Assembly (NCBI RefSeq): GCF_037176765.1 | Contig: NC_090025.1 | Coordinates: forward strand, 171,476,040 to 171,540,039 | DNA: 64,000 bases | DNA from: Anolis sagrei | Lineage: Eukaryota > Chordata > Lepidosauria > Squamata > Anolidae | Direction of reading: 5' to 3' | Shown: positions 38,270 to 49,100 of the stretch, in pieces | Numbering within the stretch: position 1 is the stretch's first letter | How the letters are laid out: each line of letters starts with the position of its first letter | Translations under genes and position numbers: made by a program | Notes under the pieces: generated by a model | Databases searched by the model: none | Told to the model about the DNA's origin: nothing | What the model saw: the letters and a program-made list of their open reading frames with translations, nothing else

Positions 38270-38895
38270 TGTGCTGTCGCATGCTGGGCCTGAAATAATG
38301 TCTGTTTACAGGACGTGCCTTCTGTATGCTCAACGGGACGCCGGGGTGCCTCAGCTGAAGGGTCCCTTAAATTTCCCAACACAAAGTTCTATTGAGGTTA
38401 TAGACATCAATGCTAGGCTGTAGATCTGCCAAGCTGAAAGGTGTCCTTTAGTTTCTACACGAAGGCTGTAGGAACTGTCCTGTTGCCCCAGCAAAGGCTG
38501 GCTGTATTCCTTCAGCAAAAGCTGTGGAACCTTTCCTTTTCCCCCAGCAGAGCTGTGGATCTATTTCTTTACTCCCCAGCAAAAGCTGTGGAACCTTTCT
38601 TTTTCCCCCAGCAAAGCTGTGAGAAGTGAAGCTTTTGTGCAGGTGGGAAAAAGAATCCCACACGTTCTGCTTTTAGGCTTCAAACAGTGAGACTGAACAA
38701 AATCCCCCCTTCCCTCCAAAACCATGGGAAAAGGGGCGGGTCTAAAGATTAACAATGATTTTTCAGGTTGCTGGCCCTATGATTGCAACCTGAGGGAAGC
38801 TACCTTATTGCAAAATGCATGGCTTAAATAAATTCATGCAAACTAGCAGTGCAAGAAAAGGAATTCAAATCTCCTGGCACTGTTGTGCCAGCACA
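38270..38895 (+). mobile_element. Solo LTR (fossil)
   Basis: Begins TGTGCTGTCGCATGC and ends TTGTGCCAGCACA, so the ends carry a short TGTGCTG/CAGCACA inverted repeat. Flanks TAATA (38265-38269 and 38896-38900) form a perfect 5-bp target duplication, although the surroundings are AT-rich. A polyadenylation-like AATAAA lies near 38827. No internal region is present, so it is a solo LTR about 626 bp long; the family is not recognised. Orientation is inferred from the AATAAA. It contains a small tandem repeat (38471-38622). Confidence 0.65.
38471..38622 (+). repeat. Imperfect minisatellite inside the solo LTR
   Basis: Repeats of a module like CCCCAGCAAAAGCTGTGGAA plus CCTTTCCTTTT occur four to five times with variable spacing. 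Tandem repeats of this kind are common in the U3 part of LTRs. Confidence 0.6.
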
Positions 38896-38994
38896 TAATA
38901 CACTACCATTATTATACTATTAGTATTATATATTGTTCTCTCTCAATCTCACACACACATATACATACGCCCGTATGTATACACACAAATTTAT

Positions 38995-39130
38995 TTATTT
39001 ATTTGCTTTACTTCTATACCGCCTTTCTCAGCCGAAATGGCGACTCAAGGCGGTTTACATAGTAAAGGTTAACACAACAACATCAAAAAGGCAATTAAAA
39101 ACACATTATACAAACATATCAAGTCAAAAA
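38995..39130 (-). mobile_element. LINE/SINE 3'-end fragment
   Basis: (ATTT)n then CTTCTATACCGCCTTTCTCA, GCCGAAATGGCGACTCAAGG and CGGTTTACATAG: reverse orientation of the module at 18885. Confidence 0.55.
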
Positions 39131-39239
39131 CAATCATTATCATAGACGTCTGCATTAGTTGTTCACACACTATTTGTTGTTCACACACAGACAGGCACAC
39201 ACTGAAATATAATTATGGGTAACTATATGCATATAGTAC

Positions 39240-39450
39240 ATGTTGTTGTTCATTCGTTCAGTTGTCTCCGACTCTTCGTGACCTCATGGACCAGCCCACG
39301 CCAGAGCTCCCTGTCGGCCGTCACCACCCCCAGCTCCTTCAAGGTCAGTCCAGTCACTTCAAGGATGCCATCCATCCATCTTGCCCTTGGTCGGCCCCTC
39401 TTCCTTTTTCCTTCCACTTTCCCCAGCATAATAGTCTTCTCTAGGCTTTG
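39240..39450 (-). mobile_element. BovB (RTE) LINE, 3' end
   Basis: The minus strand encodes KRKRGRPRARWMDGILEVTG, LTLKELGVVTADRELWRGLV and HEVTKSRRQLNE with the tail GAATGAACAACAACA. It is very similar to 6384-6660 and slightly better preserved. Confidence 0.88.
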
Positions 39451-39635
39451 CTGCATATAGTACATAATTATGTTTAATTGGGATATACTGTGTGTATGTG
39501 TACACACACACACACACACAAATTTGGAATATTCAAACACAAAAATATATTTCCAAAGAATACAAATATTCACTGACATCCCCATATAAGTTCATATACA
39601 GATAGGTACACACTGAAATATAATTAAAGTAACTC

Positions 39636-39781
39636 AGGCCCCTTCCACACAGCTGAATAAAATCCCACATTTTCTGCTTTGGACTGGAATATATGGCAGT
39701 GTGGACTCAGATAACCCAGTTCAAAGCAGATACTGTGGGATTTTCTGCCTTGATATTCTGGGTTATGTGGACATGCCCTCA
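39636..39781. mobile_element. MITE, same family as 19660-19795
   Basis: Starts CAGGCCCCTTCCACACAGCT and ends GTTATGTGGACATGCCCTC, with shared interior TGGCAGTGTGGACTCAGATA and CCCAGTTCAAAGCAGATACT. It lies just upstream of the WASHC3 promoter. Confidence 0.65.
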
Positions 39782-39864
39782 GGCACAACTCCAGAGCGCG
39801 TTCTGCAGATCACCTCAAGGAAAACGAGGCAGATGGAATCCATATGTATTTGAAAACTACTTTC

Positions 39865-40072
39865 CTAGAGACTTCCGGGTGTCAGAACTACAGTCCCCAT
39901 GATGCAACGCGGCTCAGAGAGCGGCGGCTTCCGGTCTCGCAGCCCAAGCGCCTGAAATGCCGATGAGCCGGGTCAGGGTGGAGGGTGATCTCGCGATCGC
40001 TTCCGGGAAGAGGCTCTTTCGCTTCTCGAGGCGCTCTTCCGCTGGAGGAGGGGCCGATGAGCGCCTGCGGGG
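39865..40072 (+). promoter_or_regulatory. WASHC3: WASHC3 promoter and 5' UTR, ETS and ZNF143-like motifs
   Basis: A CpG-rich island begins near 39785. A strong ZNF143/Staf-like site, ACTACAGTCCCCATGATGCA, lies at 39887-39906, with ETS sites CTTCCGGG (39872-39879), CTTCCGG (39928-39934) and CTTCCGGGAAG (40000-40010), and a TCTCGCGATC box at 39990. No TATA box is seen. Upstream ATGs at 39957, 39963 and 40057 precede the WASHC3 start in other frames; whether they are transcribed depends on the unknown start site. Confidence 0.7.
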
Positions 40073-40123
40073 ATGGACGAGGACGGGCTGCCACTCGTGG
40101 GTTCGGGCATCGACCTCACCAAG
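40073..40123 (+). CDS. WASHC3: WASHC3 coding exon 1 (residues 1-17)
   Basis: ATG in GGGG-ATGG context inside the CpG island; encodes MDEDGLPLVGSGIDLTK, identical to human except Val for Met at residue 9. Donor ACCAAG|GTACCG, phase 0. Confidence 0.96.
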
Positions 40124-43100
40124 GTACCGGCGGCTGCAGGGCCCTGGTTGGCCTCTCAAGCCAGGCCTCGCCTTCCCCAGTGATGGATGGGCTCCGGGAC
40201 TAAGCCAGGCAGGGTCTCAACCAGGCCTGGGCCAACTGGGGCCTTCCAGTAGGCTGTTAGGAATTGTGGGAGTTGAAGTCCAAAACACCTGGGGGGCCCA
40301 AGTTAGGCCAAGGCCTGGTCTATCATGTCAGTTGCCCTTCCTGTCTTTCTCTTTCTCCACTTGTTCATATTCCTTTCCTTCAGAGTCACTTTGATCTCAT
40401 GTTTGTGTATTGTTTACAAGTGTTATGGCAGAAACACAATGCCCCATATTTATTGCAGGCTGCATTTTATCTTGTTGATACAGGCCTGAGCAAACTTCGG
40501 CCCTCCAGGTGTTTTGGACTTGAACTCCCACAATTTCTAACATCCTACTGGAGGGCCCAAGTTGGCCCAGGCCTGCTCTATCAAGTCAGTTTCCCTTCCC
40601 TTCTTTCTCCTTCTCATATTCCTTTCTTTCAGAGTCACATTGATCTTATGTTTGTGTATTGTTTACAAGTGTTATGGCAGAAATACAATGCCCCATATTT
40701 ATTACAGGCTGCAGTTTATCTTGTCGATACAGGCCTGAGCAAACTTGGGCCCTCCAGGTGTTTTGGACTTCAACTCCCACAATTTCTAACATCCTACTGA
40801 AGGGCCCAAGTTGTCCCAGGCCTGGTCTATCAAGTCAATTTCCCTTCCCGTCTTTCTCCTTCTCATATTCCTTTCTTTCAGAGTCACATTGATCTCATGT
40901 TTGTGTATTGTTTACAAGTGTTATGGCAGAAACACAATGCCCCATGTTTATTGTAGGCTGCATTTTATCTTGTTGATATAGGCCTGAGCAAACTTGGGCC
41001 CTCCAGGTGTTTTGGACTTCAACTCCCACAATTTCTAACATCCTACTGGAGGGCCCAAGTTGGCCCAGGCCTGGTCTATCAAGTCAGTTTCCCTTCCCTT
41101 CTTTCTCCTCCTCATATTCCTTTATTTCAGAGTCACATTGATCTCATGTGTGTGTATTGTTTACAAGTGTTGTGGCAGAAACACAATGCCCCATATTTTA
41201 TTGCAGGCTGCATTTTATCTTGTAGGTACAGGCATGGGCAAACTGGGGACCTCAAGAGAGATATTGACAAGCTGGAATGTGTCCAGAGGAGGGCGACTAA
41301 AATGATCAAGGGTCTGGAGAACAAGCCCTATGAGGAGCGGCTTAAGGAGCTGGGCATGTTTAGCCTGAAGAAGAAAAGGCTGCGAGGAGATATGATAGCT
41401 ATGTATAAATATGTGAGAGGAAGACACAGGGAGGAGGGAGCAAGCTTGTTTTGTGCTTCCTTGGAGACTAGGACGTGGACAATGGCTTCAAACTACAAGA
41501 GAAGAAATTCCATCTGAACACGAGGAAGAACTTCCTGACTGTGAGAGCTGTTCAGCAGTGGAACTCTCTGCCCCAGAGTGTGGTGGAGGCTCCTTCTTTG
41601 GAAGCTTTTAAACAGAGGCTGGATGGCCATCTGTCAGGGGTGATTTGATTGCAGCATTCCTGCTTCTTGGCAGGGGGTTGGACTGGATGGCCCATGAGGT
41701 CTCTTCCAACTCTTTGATTCTATGATTCTAGGTGTTTTGGATTTCAGCTCCCACAATTCCTAACAGCCAGTAGGAAGTTGAAGTCTAAAACACCTAGAGA
41801 GCCCAAGTTTGCTATGTTATTACAGGTTTAGCATTCATTATCCTGAAATCCCAAATACTCCAAAGTCTTGTCGAAGGCTTTCATGGCTGGAATCACTGGG
41901 TTGTATGTGCTTGGCTAAAAACTGTCAGGCCATCAAATGCTAATCAAGGTGGCCAATTTGAACATTCACATCTACCTCCAACAGACAAGAGTTTTTTCTC
42001 CCACCCTGGACCTTCCATAGATATATAAACCCAATGTTCCTAGTTTCCAACAAACCTCACAACCTCTGAGGATGCTTTCCACAGATGCAGGCAAAATGTC
42101 AGGAGAGAACATGGCCATACAGCCCGAAAAACCTACAACAATCCACTCCAAAGTCCTTCGGCTGGGAAAGTGACACCTTTCCTTTCATAGAATTTGGGCC
42201 ATCCAGTCCAACCCCCTGCCAAGAAGCAGGAAAATTGCATTCAAAGCACCCCTCACAGATGGCCATCCAGCCCCTGTTTGAAAGCTTCCAAAGAAGGAGC
42301 CTCCACCACACTTCGGGGCAGAGAGTTCCACTGCTGAACGGCTCTCACAGTCAGGAAGTTCTTCCTCATGTTCTGATGGAATCTCCTTTCTTGTAGTTTG
42401 AAGCCATTGTTCCGCTTCCTAGTCTCCAGGGCAGCAGAAAACAAGCTTGCTCCCACCTCCCTATGACTTCCTCAAATATTTATACATGGCTATCATGTCT
42501 CCTCTCAGCCTTCTCTTCTTCAGGCTAAACATTCCTGAAGAAGATGGTTCTTGATGGTTCAGTGTACACAAACTGTTTCATGCACCAAATTATTAAAAAA
42601 AAATGCATAAAATTACCTTCAGAATATGTGTATATAAAATATAAATGCATTTCTGTTTATACTTGGATTTGGTCTGAAAGGTGTTTCCTTCTGCTATGTG
42701 TGCATATACAAATAATAATAATAACTTTATTTGTTTCCCACCCCATCTCCCCAGAGGGACTTGGGGCGGCTTACAAGACAACAACTATACAAACACGAGC
42801 AGCATAGAATGTACAACAAAAATCAAAACAGTACAAATGTTTGCCAAAAGAAATAAAAAAAACCATAACAATTGAAGTTTAACATAAAACATGTAAAATC
42901 AAAATAAAATAAGCAGTAAGCATAGCCAAAGATTTAAAGTTTGAAACCATAGTATCCAAGTACAGGCATTCCAAAAGAAAAGAAATATCCATTATCCAGA
43001 GCACTTCTGATCCCAAGTATTCTTTTTTTTTTTTCAATAAGAAAGATCTTTTATTTCCATTTCTCACTGCCTTCTGGTATTCTTGATAAGACTTATTCAA

Positions 43101-46100
43101 CCTGTATTTGTGGACAGATTGGTAGAATAGATCAGAACAGGTGATTGGTCTGAGGAAGCTTACAGTCACAGTATGTGCTGAATGTCCTGATGCAAGCTCA
43201 ATGCCTCAAAGGCAGAAGGCTTAAAGATTACAACTCCTGTTGTAATATGCTTAATATTAGAGAAAAATGCAATTGATAAAATAAAAAGAGTGAAACTAAT
43301 CACAAAAGTCATAAAGGAGCTGAGAATTTGCATTTTCATAGGTGCATCATAAAACATTCAAGTAAACACATTGCCATGAACAGCCTCACTTGAATAATTG
43401 TCATAAGCACACCATAAAACTGAAAATCTTCTGTATAGATAGGTAGGTGGGAGTTGGTAAAGCAGGGGGCTGATAGCTTCCGTGTTTTGCTATGGTGATA
43501 ATGATTGATTCAGTAGAAAACATCTGAGGAAAGAAAATTTATGAAGTGTACTTTTCTGAACTTTTTTCCTGATTGGAGTCTTTTGGGGTGATTCGTGGGT
43601 GAAATCAGGACTCACAATTGGTGAATACTGTGGATTTGCCCTGTGACTCTGAACATTTTTTTTCATTGTGTTATAGTTTTGACAAACAAAGAAACAAAAT
43701 GCAAAAGTATTGTTGAAGGCTTTCATGACCAGAATAACTGGGTTGCTGTGAGTTTTCTGGGCCATATGTCCATGTTCCAGAAGCATTCTCTCCTGACATT
43801 TCAGGATCAGAGCACAACCTGAACACAGCATATTATTTGAGAATATAAAAATGCCGGACCACTCTAACAACTACCATGTCAGACTACACAGGGAAGCCAT
43901 TGAAATCCACAAGTATGCGGACAATTTCAACAGAAAGGAGGAAACCATGAAAATGAACAAAATCTGACTACCAGTATTGAAAATCTATAAAATCAGGACA
44001 GTACTGTAAATAAAAAGCAAAACTAAAAAAAACAAAAAAAAAAAACAGCGAAATTCCAGACAGTAATTCATCAGGGCTAGTTAACACCTCCCAACAAAGG
44101 AGTACCCCCAGGCATGAAGCAGCCAGGCTTTAAAGCTGCAAGGCCATTCATGCTAATCACGGTGGCCAATTGCAACATTCACACTTGCCTCAAAACATCC
44201 AGGCATCCCCTGGGCAATGTCCTTGTAGACAGCCAATTCTCTCACACCAGAAGCGACTTACAGTTTCTCAAGTCGCTCCTGACATGAAAAGAAAAAAATA
44301 AGTACAATACTTAGGTAAACTTTATTGTTTAATATAGATATAGTACATATTCAGATAAATTATTCCTAATTGTTTATGGTTTTATTTCATTTGTCAAAAA
44401 TGGAATCCTATTTTGGTATCCAGACTTCTTAGAATTACTCCATCTTCCCAAATTCTCTGCTCATTCTCTGCTCATTATCTTTGCACGTTAAGAGAAAGGC
44501 AGTGCTTTGAGAGTGAATGCACATAGTTAATTTACAATTTAATTCAAAGTTATATAATTATTCATAATGATTTCTTAGAGCTAGGCTTTAATTATTTTAA
44601 GAAAACATTAAAAGGTACTTTACATTTTTCAAATGAAAGATAATAGGTTTTAAAAATTAATTTAAAACAAAAAATATTTAGACCATAGTATTTGTGTAAA
44701 TCCATCTTGTGTGTTTTTCAGTGTAAGAATTGGTGTATTTGTATACTGCAGTGAGCTCAATGGATGATCAGAGTTCCAAATACTGTTCTCTTTTCTGCCT
44801 GATCCTTTCTTCTATATTCAGCTAGCTTCTAGAGTTGCATACATTGCTTAGATTTAAAAAAGATTGTGTTTGAGCCATTTTCATATACTCCAAACCTAGA
44901 AGAGACTGCAACCATGTTAAAGGATAAGGTTACATTTGGATGACTTGCAGTATGACTTACTTGACTGAGTTGAATAACTTGGAGCTTTAGTTTGAAAACA
45001 ATACATTGCAATTCGATATATCAGAAACAAAACCAAGTCAAATGTATACATCCCAACTTTGTGTGGGAAGGAATTGGCTAAGCTCTGTTGCCAAAGAAAA
45101 GGACTGGGAGATTTTACTGAATCAGTCTCACTGTTGTATGTTTGTGTTTGTACAATACAGGTTCCAGCCATTCAACAGAAGAGAACAGTGGCGTTTCTAA
45201 ACCAATTTGTGGTTCACACAGTTCAATTCCTTAATCGATTTTCCACAGTTTGTGAGGAGGTATGTAGACATTGCACGACATCGCATGCCTAACTTTAGTT
45301 GTGCTTGTGTGCAGGCAGATTTGTATTGCTTATTCTTTAGTTTGCAGCAAGCTTCATGACCTGATAAAGTGTCAGAGAAGATTGACAACCTCATTCCCTT
45401 TGGAAGATGCTGAGGGCCAACAGTCAGATAAAACAGAACTTCAACTGAACTTACATCCTGAAAAACATACAGGATAGACCTTAGAAGTATATGAAATACC
45501 TGGATGTGGTCAGGTGAAACAGAGGGATGCAAAACAACAAGATGACTACTTGACAAAAATGCAAATGTGAGTAGATCAATTGGTCAGCGGAAAGGAAATA
45601 GTGCTTTATGCAGTCATGCTGACCACATGACCTAGGAGGCGTCTACAGACAACGCCGGCTCTTTGGCTTAGAAATGGAAAATACCACCATCACTTCATCA
45701 TCCACCCCAGAGTCAGACACAACTGGACTTAATGTCAAGGGGAAACCTTTACTTAATTGAATGTTGCTTTTCTTTCATTGTTGTTTGTAAGGGGCCCTCA
45801 GTCCCCCCAGGAAGATGAGGTGGGATACAAATAAAGTTGTTGCTGTTGTTGTTATTTCAAAGAGCTAAAAACCAGTGAGTTGATTAGGATTTTTTTAATT
45901 GAAAGTCCTGCATGGCTGTGGGTGGTCTTTTTTTCCTTCAAGAATGACATCCATTCTGAAGAACAAAGAAGTATCCATTTTAAAAAAACAAACAAGAAAG
46001 AGTTGGAAACAAAAAAATAAAAAAATAACCCCACTAACATCTGCCCCCCTCCATCCGCAATATTATGTTTGCTGAATGGCATGTTTCTCAGGGTGCTAAA

Positions 46101-49100
46101 AACTTTTGGCTATGTGAACCTGGCAAGAATGTATTACCATGCCAGGAGGCAGTGAGAATGCTACAGATCTGCCAACGGTTACAATAGCCAAAGCTGGTTG
46201 CATATGGCAACGATTAGTTAAACCCACCCTATCAATTTTAACTGCTTTAGTTTTTAACTTTTAAGAAATGCAATTTTAAAGAAATCTTTCACATGTTGCA
46301 TTTTTTTCTTCCAAACATTTACAGGTAGGGCTGGAACATATTTGTGGTCTTTCATGAGTGTTACCAAGAGCACTTCTGTCTTGGGTGAAATGGGCCATTA
46401 AATGGTATTCAGTTGGTTGTGACACATCAAGTGTCTAAAAAGGCAGTGAAAGAAGATATTTGCTGAGTGTTCCTTAGACTCTGGTTTCCTCATTTCTTCT
46501 GCTTCTTTTAAATGTCTATTAAGTGATTTATTTAAGCAGGTTTATTTAAACACTGTACAGGTTGTTTGCCTCAGTTACCTTTGTTTTGTAAATTGTCACC
46601 CAAAATACTCTCACAGTCAAGTGGTAGCAGGTCTCAGCATGTGGCTTCTCAGCATTTCAAGATTCTGTTTCTCCAAAATTATTCTTTATGTAAATAAATC
46701 AATAAACTACAGATATTCCCCAGTTAATGTATTTCATGAGAAAATCATAGTCCCACTCTCTTCAGCTTTGATTAGATCTCATCTGGAATACTAGGGTTAA
46801 ACTAGTGGGTTAAACCCTTGTGCTGGCAGGACTGAAGGTCGGAGGTTCAAATCCGGGGAGAGCGTGTCAGCTCCAATTTGTTCTCCAACCGTCCTCCACC
46901 ATCCTTTCAATGCAAATCCATCTATCTAAACAGAGAATGAACACAAAAAGGCATTTCAGGAATAACCATTTGGCAAATTGAGCTTCTTTTTCAGAGATTT
47001 TATTAACTGGGGATTGCAGATAGATTGCTCACAGGAGCAGTGTTCAGGGAACATACCACCCCCTTGTTATGTCAGCTCCACTGGCTGCCAGTCTTCTACC
47101 AAGCACAATTCAAAGTGCTCACTTTAGCCTATAAAGCCCTAAACGGTTCTGGCCCAGCTTACCTGTCTGAACATATCTCCCTCTATGACCCACCTCGGAG
47201 GTCAAGATCGTGGAGGAAGTACCTGCTCTAAATCCCACCTCCCTTGCAAGTGCAACTGGTAGGGATGGGAGACAGGGCCTTCTCAGTGGTGGTCCCTCAT
47301 CAGTGGAACTCCCTCCCCAATGAAATCAGAACAGCCCCCTCCATAACTTAAGGTTATGGGACCAAGCATTCGAGCAGTAACTATAGCAGTACAATAATGG
47401 AGAGCAACGAGGCAGTGGACTGATTCTGGACTTTGATTTTGAATTTGCGTGATTTTAATTGCGGTTTTTTAATTGCGGTTTTAAAAATTGGTGTTTCATT
47501 GCTGTTTTAATTGTAGTTGTTATTTTTGGAATATGTTTGTTGAGCATCAAATTGCTGATGATTGTGAGGCTGCCCTGAGTTCCTTTTGGGGTGAAAAGGG
47601 TGGGATACAAGTAAATAAATAAAATAATCTCCATATCACAATTTGGTGACTTGACAAAAGTTCTCTGTGCCAGACATGTATATGTGTATCGGCTATAGCT
47701 CTATATTACAACAAAGCCAGAGAAATGAACCAGCAACAGGCCATTTTCTCTGGAGAAGCCAAAGAACCAGGTTCAAATGTTGTTATAAGCAAGCCAGGGG
47801 CAGCAATGTGGCAAGAAGGAATTGCTTCCAGGCAACTAAGGAAAAAGGTTGTATGAAAGCCAACACTTTTATTTTTCCTTGTTCCTTAAGCCACAATTGG
47901 TAGATGTGAGTAATTTGGGGCAAATGAGCTATTAAACATTTTTCTAAGCTAGTAAATATTTGCAAGGTTCCTCAGTGTGGTAAGTGTTCTATTGCTTAAA
48001 GGTATCAAGTTCATGGCCCAGTATTTGTATTAGCGATCAACCATGTGGTAATATTTGTGATCGATCATGAGGTGTTTCCATCTGTGTGACAAGACTTACA
48101 CTATACTTGTATTATGTGCTGCATATTTTTCTCTGAAAGACTGAGGTAATAAGTGTCCATGGGGGAGGCAAACCTTACAGGAGAGGAAGGGCGTAGGAAA
48201 AAAATTAACAGTGAATAAAGTATTGTGTAATGTTTCACTTCTTCTTTTCCCAGAAATTGTCAGCACTTTCCCTCCGTATTCAGCAAATTGAAACTACACT
48301 CAATATTCTGGATGCAAAGGTTTGTGCCTAATACATCTCTTCTTATTAGTGGTTATTTTCAACATACTTAAAAGATTGTGCTTGTGTAATTCGTAAAGTG
48401 CAGTTTTAATCAAAAATTGTGTCAGTCTGCAAACAAAACAAGAGTATTTCTTCAGAATGACTGAATGTGAATGAAAACAGATGGGAAATAGCTGGAGTGG
48501 GGCAACGTGGAGGTGAACTTTTTGAAAACGTGCAAGGCTTAAATCACAAGCATCCCATCAATGTAACTCGGAATTCTGAAGAATTGCTGACTAAGCCACT
48601 ATGAATTGTTTAACCAATCCAAAAAATTATTTCTCATTGCTTCCCATTTTCAGCTGTCTTCTATCCCAGGCTTAGAAGATGTCAAGCTTGAAGTATCCAG
48701 CACCAGCGACAACAATATTACAAATGGCCCTGTCTCACAACTCCCTATAGATCCACAGTCAACAAACGTTTCACCTCATTTAGAGGTAAAAATCAGCATA
48801 AAGCAACTGGACACTTCCTAATTGGGATTTTTTTCAAGGTGATCTTTCTTTTAAAAACCACAAAGCTTTGCTGTGTTTTTAAAAGATTGACCCACAACAT
48901 TTTCTGTGTATGATAGGGTAATTCACCTGAAGCTGGACAACAGAAGACAGAAGAAGACACAAAAAATATCACAACTGTAGCAAAGGATCCCCGCTATGCC
49001 AGATATCTCAAAATGGTTCAAGTGGTAAGCCAATTTTATTACCTCAGATTTAGCATGATACCAAATGTGACTGCATGCTATAGTCTTGTTGTGTTTTTGT

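Noticed and set aside
39957-40394. An open frame starting upstream of WASHC3
   Set aside because: It is out of frame with WASHC3, is GC-rich promoter sequence, and runs through the exon 1 donor into intron; WASHC3 exon 1 at 40073 has clear homology instead.
40264-40800. A 178-codon open frame after WASHC3 exon 1
   Set aside because: It exists only because the array unit is 249 bp, a multiple of three; the protein is an 83-residue repeat made of MITE and intron sequence with no known domain.
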